A program made the position numbers and the translations under genes. The notes beneath the pieces were generated by a model. The model saw nothing but the letters and a program-made list of their open reading frames with translations. It was not told the origin of the DNA and searched no databases. Source: Campylobacter showae (GTDB lineage Bacteria > Campylobacterota > Campylobacteria > Campylobacterales > Campylobacteraceae). Taken from it: DNA of 64,000 nt. The stretch covers positions 1,240,001 to 1,304,000 of the forward strand of contig NZ_LR535679.1 in the NCBI RefSeq assembly GCF_900699785.1, given 5' to 3'. This document shows, in pieces, positions 37,199 through 45,639 of this stretch (position 1 is its first letter; each line of letters starts with the position of its first letter).

Positions 37199-37827
37199 TT
37201 TTGCTCCTTTTTTGGGTGTGATTATAGCCAAACGGGGCTAAAATTCGTAAATTTGGGCTTGATTTTCGGCTTTTGGGCTGCCGCTATTGTTGGTGTTTTG
37301 GTTGTTTGGCGCCGCGGTAAAATCAATTGTTTATTTTGATTCAAAAGCCTTTAAATTTAAGCATAAAAATGAAGCAAATTTAGCCTATTTCGCGCGAGAT
37401 GTTTTAAGAAAGCTACAAAACTCATCGTAAACGCTATAGACTGACTAGTCCGCATAAATATCGTGCTAAGGCTTAGATTTTCGCACTTCGTAGTTTGTTT
37501 GGGGCGAGCTGCTCAGGGAGCTATTTTTGAGGATATATTTTTCTTGCCGTTAGGGTTAAAGAGTCTAAATTTACGCGCTCATAGCTCCTTGTCGCGCTCT
37601 ATTTTCTATGATTTCTTGCATAAATTTTAGATATTTTACGGCACCTGCGAGCAAATTTTCTAAGCCGCCGTGTGAGATATTTTTTATATTAAGTGTGACT
37701 GTTGCGCCGTTTATATCATAAATATAAATTAGCCAAACGTATTTGTCGCGCGCAAAAATCATCGCAAATTTTACGCGCGCAGCGTCCGTTTTGCTCAGCT
37801 TTATTTGGGGCGCAGTTCATCTTGGAG
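37199..37827. other. 629-nt gap without a clear gene
   Basis: Between LemA and aroC. A minus-strand frame at 37571-37762 (63 residues, ending RQGAMSA) remains open back to about 37820 with protein-like content (KYVWLIYIYDINGATVTL), but has no ribosome site and no recognisable family. It may be a gene remnant. Nothing else is seen; the right part has G-rich words and no strong hairpin. Confidence 0.4.
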
Positions 37828-39000
37828 TTAGCCGTAAATTTTCTTTAAATTCGCAAGATTTGCGCTCAAATTTAAAAGCAGCATATCGGCTGTTACTAGT
37901 CTAGCCATCGCAGTAGCTACGACGCTGCCGCGCACGCCGATGCAAGGATCGTGTCGTCCGCGCAGCTCGCAGAGGGTATCCTCTCCGCGCACGTTTTGCG
38001 TCGCCTGAGATAAAAATATCGACGGAGTCGGCTTAAAATGCGTCTTTATCACGACCTCTTGTCCGCTCGTCATGCCGCCCAGCGTTCCGCCCGCGTGATT
38101 TGAGGCAAAGCCGAATTTCTTGTCCGAATTTGAGCTGCGGCAAGCCTCGCCGTCCGTCTCGTTTTTGCATTCGTTAAATTTGCCGCCGTTTAAATTTACT
38201 CGCCCGCCCGCATACGTCGCACCCATCGAGTCATTATTTTGGCTGCCGCGCATCTTGCTCGCATTCACGCCTTCGCCGATCTCTACGGCTTTGACGCCGT
38301 TTATGCCCATCATCGCAGCTGTGATTGCCGCGTCAAATTTATAGTATAGCCCCTCGCCAAGCCCGGCCGGCGCGCCGCGGATAACCGTGACGACGCTAGC
38401 TCCGACGCTGTCGTGCTCATGCTTGGCTTTTAGGATTTCCTCTTTCATCGCCTCTTCGTTACCCAGCGAAAATATTTCCGAGCGCGCCGCGAGACCAAAG
38501 TCTAACCGCTCGCCGCACGAAATTTCGCCCACGCTAGCCACGCCGCTTTGCACGCTGATGCCAAACTCGCTCAGTAAAATTTGAGCTAGCGCGCCGCCCG
38601 CCACGCGCACGGCCGTCTCTCTAGCCGAGCTGCGTCCGCCGCCTCTGTGGTCGCGGATGCCGAATTTTCGGTAGTAGGCGTAGTCGGCGTGACCTGGACG
38701 AAAGAGCTCGCGTAAATTTTCGTAATCGCCCGATTTTTGGTTTTCGTTTCGGATGATAAAACCGATCGGAGTGCCCGAGCTTAGCCCATCAAATACGCCG
38801 CTTAAAATCTCCACGCGGTCGCCTTCGCTCCTAGCCGTGGCAAATTTCGAGCCGCCCGGTTTTCGTTTGTCAAGCTCGCTTTGGATAAAATTTAAATCGA
38901 TACGCACGCCCGCAGGAAAGCCGTCTAGCACGCCGCCGATAGCCGCTGCGTGGCTCTCGCCGAACGTCGTTAGCGTTAGTTTGCGTCCGAAGGTGTTCAC
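37828..39000 (-). CDS. aroC: Chorismate synthase
   Basis: Last step of the shikimate pathway, forming chorismate with reduced FMN. The 390-residue product has GESHAAAIGGVLDGFPAG near the start, FRPGHADYAYYRKFGIRDHR and GGRSSARETAVRVAGGAL, and the C-terminal RHDPCIGVRGSVVATAMARL. It is slightly longer than usual (~360) because of a Cys/Asn-rich insertion around residues 270-290 (NECKNETDGEACRSSNSDKK). Overlaps the rnc stop by 4 nt, in the C. jejuni order aroC-rnc-rnhA-TPR. Confidence 0.96.
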   Translation of the reverse strand: MNTFGRKLTLTTFGESHAAAIGGVLDGFPAGVRIDLNFIQSELDKRKPGGSKFATARSEGDRVEILSGVFDGLSSGTPIGFIIRNENQKSGDYENLRELFRPGHADYAYYRKFGIRDHRGGGRSSARETAVRVAGGALAQILLSEFGISVQSGVASVGEISCGERLDFGLAARSEIFSLGNEEAMKEEILKAKHEHDSVGASVVTVIRGAPAGLGEGLYYKFDAAITAAMMGINGVKAVEIGEGVNASKMRGSQNNDSMGATYAGGRVNLNGGKFNECKNETDGEACRSSNSDKKFGFASNHAGGTLGGMTSGQEVVIKTHFKPTPSIFLSQATQNVRGEDTLCELRGRHDPCIGVRGSVVATAMARLVTADMLLLNLSANLANLKKIYG

Positions 39001-39665
39001 TTACCCTCTCCTAAAATCTCAAGCGCGGTTTTGGCGGCTTTTTGCTCGGCTTCTTTTTTGCTCTTGCCCGCGGCTCGCGAGATCTCTCGCTCGTTTAGCA
39101 TCAGCGCGATCTCAAATTCCTTCTTGTGATCGGGGCCTTTTGAGCCCACCAGCACGTATTTTGGTATCTCGGCGAAGCGCGCTTGGGTGAGCTCTTGCAG
39201 TGCGGTTTTGTAGTCCTTGACCATGCGGTCGAAATTTATATCCGGGTAGCATCTCTCAAAGGCTTTTAGGCTAGCCGCGCGCACGGCGTCAAAGCCGCTT
39301 TCTAGGTAGATCGCGCCCATCAGCGCCTCAAAGGCGTCCGAGAGTATCGAAGCTTTTAGCCGTCCGCCGTTGTGCTCTTCAGCCGGCGAGATGTTGATGA
39401 GTTGACCCAAATTTAGATATTTAGCCAGCTCGGCGAAGCTTTTTTCATTTACGAGCGCGGCTCTTAGTTTGCTTAGATCACCCTCGCTTAGGCGCGAAAA
39501 TTTGTGAAAAAGATAATCTCCGATCACCAGATCCATCACCGCATCGCCCAAAAACTCGAGCCTTTCGTTGTTTGCGCCGCCTTTTACGCTTTTGTGCGTG
39601 AGCGCGGTTTTTAGCAGCTTTTCGTCTTTGAATTTATATCCTAATTTCTCTTCCAAATTTCGCAT
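38997..39665 (-). CDS. rnc: Ribonuclease III
   Basis: Cleaves double-stranded RNA in rRNA and mRNA processing. The 222-residue product has the signature NNERLEFLGDAVMDLVIG (about residues 32-49, with the catalytic Glu/Asp cluster), LSDAFEALMGAIYLESG with the second metal site, and a C-terminal double-stranded-RNA binding domain (about 150-220, ending AGKSKKEAEQKAAKTALEIL). It shares a 1-nt junction with rnhA upstream. Confidence 0.96.
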   Translation of the reverse strand: MRNLEEKLGYKFKDEKLLKTALTHKSVKGGANNERLEFLGDAVMDLVIGDYLFHKFSRLSEGDLSKLRAALVNEKSFAELAKYLNLGQLINISPAEEHNGGRLKASILSDAFEALMGAIYLESGFDAVRAASLKAFERCYPDINFDRMVKDYKTALQELTQARFAEIPKYVLVGSKGPDHKKEFEIALMLNEREISRAAGKSKKEAEQKAAKTALEILGEGK

Positions 39666-40102
39666 TATTCGCCTTTTAAGCTATTTTTTATCTTGACGGC
39701 TTTCTCGCGTGCCATCTCGTCGCAAAGCTCGTTTTGCTGGTGCCCGGCGTGGCCTTTGACCCAGATCGCCTCGACCTCGTGCGGCTCGCTTGCGACTAGA
39801 TACTCCTGCCACAGCGGGACATTTTTTACGTTTTTAAAGTTTTTTTTGACCCAGCCCTCTAGCCACGCATTTACGGCGTTTGCGACGTATGAGCTATCGG
39901 TGTAGAGCTTCACGCGACACGGCTGCTTTAGCGCTTTTAGCCCTTCGATCGCGGCGCGTAGTTCCATTTGATTATTCGTCGTGTGCGCCTGCCCGCCGCT
40001 TGCCGTTTTTTTGTGCTCGCCGTACTCTAGGATGTACGCCCAGCCGCCGGGGCCCGGGTTATCCAGACACGAGCCGTCGCTAAAAAGGCATACTGTTTTC
40101 AT
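39665..40102 (-). CDS. rnhA: Ribonuclease HI
   Basis: Degrades RNA in RNA-DNA hybrids. The 145-residue product has the four acidic catalytic residues: Asp in FSDGSCLDNPGPGGWAYI, Glu in NQMELRAAIEGL, Asp in LYTDSSYVANAV and Asp in NELCDEMAREKAV. Its start lies 23 nt inside the end of the TPR gene. The type 2 enzyme (rnhB) is also present at 44794-45363. Confidence 0.95.
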   Translation of the reverse strand: MKTVCLFSDGSCLDNPGPGGWAYILEYGEHKKTASGGQAHTTNNQMELRAAIEGLKALKQPCRVKLYTDSSYVANAVNAWLEGWVKKNFKNVKNVPLWQEYLVASEPHEVEAIWVKGHAGHQQNELCDEMAREKAVKIKNSLKGE

Positions 40103-41126
40103 CAGATTTTTCCGTGATGTGAGGCAGAATTTGCACGCTGCCTAGCTCGCTACACATCGGACAGCGGTAAAAATGCATCGGAAAGGCGTTTTTACAGCTC
40201 TTGCAAACGTAGTTAAAGCTAAGCGCGGCCTTGTCGTAGTTTGCCGCTTTTAGTTTCTTTAAAACCTCTAGCTCAAAACCGAGCGGCGTGCCGTCCTCGT
40301 CGCTCATGCCTTTGATGAAAAACAGGCTCTTATACTCGGGGTCGGCTAAATTTACGGGCGTGTTTTGATAGTAAACTAAATCCAAAACGTCCCCTAACGG
40401 CGGGAAATCGCTAAAATCCTTAAGCCCCGAACCGCTTAAATTTAACCTCTCCATCGCCATACGCCGCACGAGCGCAAATTCGTCCTTTAGGGCTAAAATT
40501 TCGCCGATTTTGCCTGCTTCGTCCCTGCTTTTATCCGCTAAAATTTGCAGCGCCTTTATGTAGGCCGTCTGCGCTCTCACGTCGCTGCCGAGCTCCTGCA
40601 GCGCGTCCAAGGCCTGCAGCGCGCCCTCGTAGTCTTTTAGTTTTTCGAAAATTATCGTTAGCGATTTTAACGCGATTTGATTTCGCGGAGAGATTTTTAG
40701 CGCCTCTAAAAAGACGCTTTTTGCGCGCTCTAAAAAGCCCGCCTTAAAATAAGTCTGACCCAGATCGGTAAAAATTTGCTCCTTTGCCGCTCGGTTTTTG
40801 GCCCGCTCTAAAGCTACGGCATAGACGTTGATAGCCTTTTCAAAATACCCGCTTTTTGAAAACGTCCCCGCCAAAAAGCACATCGTAGCCGTATCCGCGC
40901 CCGAGTTTATCAAAAGCTGCTTGTTTTCGTCGCTCAGGCCTTGAGATTTGCCGAATTTTTTCAAAAATCCCGCGATCTCCGCCTTTTCGTCCTTGCTCTT
41001 AAAAACGCCCCACGCGTAGCTAAAAACGGCGATCACGAGCACCGCGGCGACCAACACCACGAGGCCGAAAATCGGGTCTCTAAATTCGATAAAAAATATA
41101 TCCAAAATGCCGCTTTCTAAAGTCAA
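40080..41126 (-). CDS. TPR protein with C-terminal zinc ribbon, LapB-like (Cj1637-like)
   Basis: A 348-residue protein with one N-terminal membrane helix (FGLVVLVAAVLVIAVFSY), at least three tetratricopeptide repeats (GTFSKSGYFEKAINVYAVAL; YFKAGFLERAKSVFLEAL; LKDYEGALQALDAL), and a C-terminal rubredoxin-like ribbon with two CxxC pairs (VCKSCKNAF and RCPMCSEL). This is the layout of E. coli LapB, which controls LPS synthesis; the same role here is an inference. ATG 41126 is divergent from dnaG, 42 nt away. Confidence 0.75.
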   Translation of the reverse strand: MTLESGILDIFFIEFRDPIFGLVVLVAAVLVIAVFSYAWGVFKSKDEKAEIAGFLKKFGKSQGLSDENKQLLINSGADTATMCFLAGTFSKSGYFEKAINVYAVALERAKNRAAKEQIFTDLGQTYFKAGFLERAKSVFLEALKISPRNQIALKSLTIIFEKLKDYEGALQALDALQELGSDVRAQTAYIKALQILADKSRDEAGKIGEILALKDEFALVRRMAMERLNLSGSGLKDFSDFPPLGDVLDLVYYQNTPVNLADPEYKSLFFIKGMSDEDGTPLGFELEVLKKLKAANYDKAALSFNYVCKSCKNAFPMHFYRCPMCSELGSVQILPHITEKSDENSMPF

Positions 41127-41155
41127 ATTTAACGCCGATTATAGCAAAACGATTG

Positions 41156-41161
41156 TATAAT
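41156..41161 (+). promoter_or_regulatory. -10 box at dnaG, near-leaderless
   Basis: TATAAT in GATTGTATAATCTCGC ends only 7 nt before the dnaG ATG at 41169, so transcription would begin at or next to the start codon. No Shine-Dalgarno sequence is present. Confidence 0.6.
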
Positions 41162-41168
41162 CTCGCTT

Positions 41169-42830
41169 ATGATCGATCCAAAATCAATAGAAAGACTAAA
41201 AGCGCAAACCGATATCGTCGATATAGTCGGGCACTATCTACCGCTGAAAAAAAGCGGAGCGAACTTCGTGTGCGTCTGCCCGTTTCACGACGATAAAAAC
41301 CCGAGCATGAGCGTGAGCCCGTCGCGCGGGATATTTCACTGCTTTTCGTGCAAGGCCGGCGGCGACGCGATCAAATTCGTGATGGACTACGAAAAGCTAA
41401 GCTACCCAGAAGCCGTCGAAAAGATCGCCGGACTGCAAAATTTCACGCTAAACTACGTGCGCGGCGGCGAACCGGCGAAGGAAAACAAGCACATCCTAGA
41501 AAACGCAAACGCTTTTTACCGCTCGCTGCTTTATAAAACGCCCGCAGCCGTGGAGTATCTCTACTCGCGCGGTATAACCGACGAGCTGATAGATAAATTT
41601 GAACTAGGTTTCGCGCCTGAGAGCGCGCAGACGATAAGGCTACTGCAAAACGATCAAATCGAGCCCAAAGAAGCCCTAGAAGTCGGCATCGTAAAGCAAA
41701 ACGAAAACGGCATCTACGCTAGCTTCATAAACCGCATCACCTTTCCTATCTACACGCACGCTGGACGGCTCGTGGGTTTTGGCGGACGTACGATCAGCGG
41801 CAACCCCGCTAAATACGTAAATTCGCCCCAGTCCGCGGTTTTTGACAAGTCCACGCTTTTTTACGGCTACCACCTGGCAAAGCGCGAAATTTTCACCAAA
41901 AATCAAATCATAATCACCGAAGGCTACATGGACGTCATCATGCTGCATAAGGCGGGCTTTAGCAACGCCGTAGCCGTGCTTGGAACCGCTCTTACGACCA
42001 AGCACCTGCCGCTTTTAAAACGCGGCGAGATTAGCGTCGTCTTGTGTTTTGACGGCGACGACGCGGGCATAAACGCCGCGACTAAGTCCGCCCTGCTGCT
42101 CGCGCAGAACGAAATCGACGGCAGCGTCGTCATCATAGAAGGCGGCGCCGATCCCGCAGATATGGTAGTCGCGGGTAAGATAGAGTATCTGCGTCAAATT
42201 TTTGAAAGCGGCACGGAGATAGGCGAATTTTACATCAGGCATCTAGCTAGCGGCTTTGACCTCTCGCGTCCCGTACAAAAGCAAAAAGCGCTAGAAGCGA
42301 TCCAGGCCTTTACCGCGAGTCTAAAACCCGTCGTCGCAAACTCCTACGCGCCGCTCGTGGCTAAAATTTTAAAGATAGCCGAGGGGTCGTTTTGGCTAAC
42401 TAGGGGCGCAAATACGCAAGCCGCTCAGGAGCGCATGCAAGCCTACGAAATGCAAAATTTCGGCAAAAATCAGCGCGGACAAAAGGATCAGCTCGAGCTT
42501 CAAATTTTAAAAACTATGATCGAAAACGAGAGTCTAAAAAGCACCGTTTTGGAAAATTTAAAGCCTGAGTATTTCGTCCGCCACAGGGATATTTTCGAAG
42601 CCGTAGCGCAGGGGGTCGATGCAGACGATCCCGCCGTGCGCGAGCTGATGTTTGAAAACTATGACGCCTTTACCGACGAGGAGAAAATTTTTGAAGCCGT
42701 GAATGTTTTTAAAACGAGATTTTATAAAAATATGTACAAAAAGTACTCGGCGGCGAAAATTCCTCTGGAGGAAAAGGCGCTCATACTAAAAAAAATCGAT
42801 AAAATTTTAAAGGAAATCAATAAAAAATGA
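41169..42830 (+). CDS. dnaG: DNA primase
   Basis: Makes RNA primers for replication. The 553-residue product has the N-terminal CHC2 zinc ribbon (CVCPFHDDKNPSM ... GIFHCFSCKAGGD, about residues 36-67), the catalytic core with INRITFPIYTHAGRLVGFGG and the Toprim motifs ITEGYMDVI (about 250) and LCFDGDDAGINAA (about 296), and a helical C-terminal DnaB-interacting domain from about 430. No ribosome site precedes ATG 41169. It overlaps the following PP-loop gene by 4 nt. Confidence 0.95.
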   Translation: MIDPKSIERLKAQTDIVDIVGHYLPLKKSGANFVCVCPFHDDKNPSMSVSPSRGIFHCFSCKAGGDAIKFVMDYEKLSYPEAVEKIAGLQNFTLNYVRGGEPAKENKHILENANAFYRSLLYKTPAAVEYLYSRGITDELIDKFELGFAPESAQTIRLLQNDQIEPKEALEVGIVKQNENGIYASFINRITFPIYTHAGRLVGFGGRTISGNPAKYVNSPQSAVFDKSTLFYGYHLAKREIFTKNQIIITEGYMDVIMLHKAGFSNAVAVLGTALTTKHLPLLKRGEISVVLCFDGDDAGINAATKSALLLAQNEIDGSVVIIEGGADPADMVVAGKIEYLRQIFESGTEIGEFYIRHLASGFDLSRPVQKQKALEAIQAFTASLKPVVANSYAPLVAKILKIAEGSFWLTRGANTQAAQERMQAYEMQNFGKNQRGQKDQLELQILKTMIENESLKSTVLENLKPEYFVRHRDIFEAVAQGVDADDPAVRELMFENYDAFTDEEKIFEAVNVFKTRFYKNMYKKYSAAKIPLEEKALILKKIDKILKEINKK

Positions 42831-43813
42831 AAGCATTAGTTTTATTTAGCGGCGGGCTGGACAGCATGATCGCCATCAAGCTGCTGACAAACCAAGGCAT
42901 CGACGTTACGGCGGTGCACATCGATATCGGCTTTAGCGGCGACGAGAAAAAGGCAGAAATTTTACGTCGCCGCGCGAACGAAGCTGGAGCCGAGCTTAAA
43001 ATAATCGATATCAGAAACGAATACCTGCGCGATGTGCTTTTTACGCCTAAACACGGCTACGGCAAGCACTTTAACCCCTGCATCGACTGTCACGGATATA
43101 TGTTTAAAACGGCGCTTGCGATGATGCGCTCGGAGGGTGCTAGCTTTATCGCGACGGGCGAGGTGATCGGCCAACGTCCGATGAGCCAGAGGCGCGACGC
43201 GATGGCGCGGGTCAAAAACGCCGCAGGCGACGAGGACGACCTCATCCTGCGTCCGATGTCTGCGCAGCTGATGAAGCCCACAAAACCGGAGCGCGAAGGC
43301 TGGGTCGATCGCAGCAAACTGCTCGCCATCAGCGGACGCGACCGCAAAAGACAGTTCGCGCTTGCGAAGGAATTCGGCTTTAGCGAGTATGAGACGCCCG
43401 GCGGCGGGTGCTTGCTCACGATCGAGAGCTTTGCGAATAAAATCAAAGATTTCATCAAATTTGACCCGGATATGACGAGCGCGGATATGCAGCTGCTACG
43501 TATCGGGCGGCATCTGCGCCTAACAAACGGCACCAAAATGGTCATCGGCCGCGACGAAAACGATAACGCCAAGCTGCTAGCTCTAAATAATCCGAAATTT
43601 ACGCAGATCAAATTTGACGGCGATATCGTGGGTGCGGTGAGTTTCGTGGATGCTAAATTTAACGAAGCCGATCTCGAGTTTGCCGTGCGGCTGGCGCTTG
43701 CCTACACTAGAGCCGATAAAGATACGGCTGTGCGAGCTAGGATCGGCGAGCGCGAGATTTGCGTGAAACCTTTTGAGAGCAAAGAGCCTGCGCAGGAGTT
43801 TTTCGTTAGTTAA
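42827..43813 (+). CDS. PP-loop ATP pyrophosphatase, MnmA/ThiI-like, predicted tRNA thiolation
   Basis: A 328-residue protein with the PP-loop SGGLDSMIAIKLL (residues 8-20), which activates a base or substrate with ATP. MnmA-like signatures follow: NPCIDCHGYMFKTAL (CxxC where MnmA has a catalytic Cys) and FIATGEVIGQRPMSQ, and a further Cys in TPGGGCLLT. The C-terminal part (about 215-300; RIGRHLRLTNGTKMVIGRDE) resembles NFACT-R-type RNA-binding segments. A tRNA sulfur-transfer role is inferred. The ATG overlaps the dnaG stop (ATGA), so translation is coupled. Confidence 0.75.
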   Translation: MKALVLFSGGLDSMIAIKLLTNQGIDVTAVHIDIGFSGDEKKAEILRRRANEAGAELKIIDIRNEYLRDVLFTPKHGYGKHFNPCIDCHGYMFKTALAMMRSEGASFIATGEVIGQRPMSQRRDAMARVKNAAGDEDDLILRPMSAQLMKPTKPEREGWVDRSKLLAISGRDRKRQFALAKEFGFSEYETPGGGCLLTIESFANKIKDFIKFDPDMTSADMQLLRIGRHLRLTNGTKMVIGRDENDNAKLLALNNPKFTQIKFDGDIVGAVSFVDAKFNEADLEFAVRLALAYTRADKDTAVRARIGEREICVKPFESKEPAQEFFVS

Positions 43814-43823
43814 ATTTAGGAGC

Positions 43824-43862
43824 TTTAAATTTGCCTGATTTTCGGAAAAAGGCAAATTTAAA
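43824..43862 (+). terminator. Terminator after the PP-loop gene
   Basis: Perfect 12-bp stem TTTAAATTTGCC / GGCAAATTTAAA with a 15-nt loop, 11 nt after the stop. Nothing else is seen from here to 44040 besides AAATTT-rich sequence. Confidence 0.6.
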
Positions 43863-44047
43863 CGGCTCGAAGCGCTTAAGTTTTGCCGTCTTTTATTAAA
43901 TTTACCGCAAATTTTAGAGTCCACGCACGGATAAATTTCAAATTTGCGACACAAACCCTTTATTTTAACTCGGTAAATTTAGTTCACCTTACGACGCAGT
44001 AAAATCAAAATGATTTTGGCTTTTATTTTATTTTGATATATTTTAAG

Positions 44048-44077
44048 TATAATTCTCATTTTAATATAATAATGAGA
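44048..44077 (+). promoter_or_regulatory. Promoter with overlapping inverted repeat before the 44086 gene
   Basis: TATAAT at 44048-44053 is directly followed by the inverted repeat TCTCATT (44054-44060) / AATGAGA (44071-44077), whose loop holds a second TATAAT (44065-44070). The dyad ends 8 nt before the ATG and could be an operator or a hairpin that hides the weak ribosome site. Confidence 0.55.
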
Positions 44078-44085
44078 GTTTTGCG

Positions 44086-44667
44086 ATGGATTATCAAGGA
44101 TTATTTTTATTGGCGCAGTTTTTAAACGAGAGAAAAAAGGCGAGCCGTAAGGAGATAGCGGAGTTTTTATCGCGCAAAACTGGTGCGAGTCAAAGCAAAA
44201 CGGACGCGCTTTTAAGCGTCATAGCAAATAGCCCTAAAATTCAAGCTTTACTGCAAGAAAAAAGGATCATTTTAAAGACTTCGCGCGGGATCTACGAGAT
44301 AAGCAAAGCTGGCGAAAAACTCCTAAAAAACAAAAACGCTAGACAAAATTTTGAAGCCTGGATCGGCGACGTTTACGGCGAAACCAAGACGCAAAATTTA
44401 CCCGCGCCCAAAACGAAAAAGTACATAAAAACCATCACCGCTCTCGTCGTGCATGAGATAAAAGACAAAATGATCGGCGAAGCAATCAAAAGGCCGATAG
44501 AAGCGATAAAATCGCTCACGCTAAAACTCATGAAAAAGTATAAATATCTAGGCAAATTTTATGCCTTTAGACACGTTTTTTTGGTGCTTTTGGCTGCCAA
44601 GATCGCGTTTGACGTCGTAAAATTCTTTAAAAATCGCAAGCCAGAAAAACTGCTTGCGAGTAGCTGA
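44086..44667 (+). CDS. Unknown protein: winged-helix-like N-terminus and C-terminal membrane helix
   Basis: A 193-residue basic protein. Residues 1-85 look like a winged helix-turn-helix domain (ERKKASRKEIAEFLSRKTG for the HTH, ILKTSRGIYEISKAGEKLL for the wing). A Lys-rich linker leads to one hydrophobic helix near the end (HVFLVLLAAKIAFDVVKFF, about 164-182). A membrane-tethered DNA-binding protein is possible but unproven. It stands alone between the PP-loop gene and convergent rnhB, with its own promoter and dyad. Family not recognised. Confidence 0.65.
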   Translation: MDYQGLFLLAQFLNERKKASRKEIAEFLSRKTGASQSKTDALLSVIANSPKIQALLQEKRIILKTSRGIYEISKAGEKLLKNKNARQNFEAWIGDVYGETKTQNLPAPKTKKYIKTITALVVHEIKDKMIGEAIKRPIEAIKSLTLKLMKKYKYLGKFYAFRHVFLVLLAAKIAFDVVKFFKNRKPEKLLASS

Positions 44668-44793
44668 TTTACTCAAATTTGATTAAAAAGTTTAAATAGA
44701 ATGCATGATAGATGATTGTAAATTGCAATTTCTTGCGGGTTAGAACAAACTGCTTATCGCCTAAAAATTAAAAACTCGTTTTATATCAAAAAA

Positions 44794-45363
44794 TCATTTG
44801 TCAAATAGTCCGCGCTCAAAGCTTTTCACGCGAAAGCTACGCCTTTGCAGCGGCGAGTCGCCTAGCTTTACTACCGCGTCCAGATACGCCTTCGTACCGT
44901 AGCCTTTGTGCGCAGCAAAGCCGTATCCCTCGTAAACGCCGTCCCACGCCCGCATCAGCGCGTCGCGGCTTACCTTGGCTAGGATGCTTGCAGCGCTTAC
45001 TTGTGCCACTTTGCCGTCGGCTCCGATCATGGTTTTTACGCCCGTGCCGTAGTTTGCGTTGCCGTCGTAGAGCAGCTCGCAGTCCGCAAAATGCGCCTTA
45101 AACAGCCGCAGTGCACGCCTAAGGCACTCGCTAAGCCCCAGCTCGTCGATCTGCTCGTTTGAAAAATACGCGATGAGAAATTCCGAGTTTCCCGCGATCT
45201 CTTTAAATAGCTCCTCGCGCCGCTTTGCGGTCAGCTTTTTTGAGTCGTTTAGTCCCGCTATCTCGCACTTTAGCACGCATGCTGCTACCGCCAAAGGCCC
45301 AGCCAGCGCGCCGCGCCCCGCCTCGTCGATACCGCAGGTTTGGGCGTTAGATTTGTTTTTCAT
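44794..45363 (-). CDS. rnhB: Ribonuclease HII
   Basis: Removes RNA from hybrids and single ribonucleotides from DNA. The 189-residue product starts with the signature [20 protein letters not shown] (Asp13, Glu14), then [13 protein letters not shown], the third catalytic Asp in [10 protein letters not shown], the fourth acidic residue in [15 protein letters not shown], and [22 protein letters not shown] 45363 is in an AGCACACCGATG context with a weak ribosome site. The 276 nt to the next gene hold no well-supported gene. Confidence 0.95.
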   Translation of the reverse strand: MKNKSNAQTCGIDEAGRGALAGPLAVAACVLKCEIAGLNDSKKLTAKRREELFKEIAGNSEFLIAYFSNEQIDELGLSECLRRALRLFKAHFADCELLYDGNANYGTGVKTMIGADGKVAQVSAASILAKVSRDALMRAWDGVYEGYGFAAHKGYGTKAYLDAVVKLGDSPLQRRSFRVKSFERGLFDK

Positions 45364-45639
45364 CGGTGTGCTTTCTTATTAAATTTTACTTTTTCAAGTA
45401 CAAAATTTATCGGCGTAGTGAGATTTTTGTGCTTGAAAGTTCCATCCTGCCGAGCGTAAAATTTGCAAATTTTAAGTCGTCAAATTCTGCCTCGGTTTGA
45501 TTTGATTTTTGATTTTTTATCTCTACGGTATTTGAAAATTTGTTTTTCGCTTGCGTCTTTGTTTTGTCAAATTTTAGCTTGTTTCGTATCAAATTTTGCC
45601 TTCCATTTTTAAAGTTCCCTTTTTATAGCGGTAATTTGC

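Noticed and set aside
45407..45592. 61-residue minus-strand ORF between rnhB and the secreted-protein gene
   Set aside because: Starts with TTG, no good ribosome site, Asn/Lys-rich low-complexity content. A nearby ATG with GGGAAC upstream (about 45605) stops after five codons.
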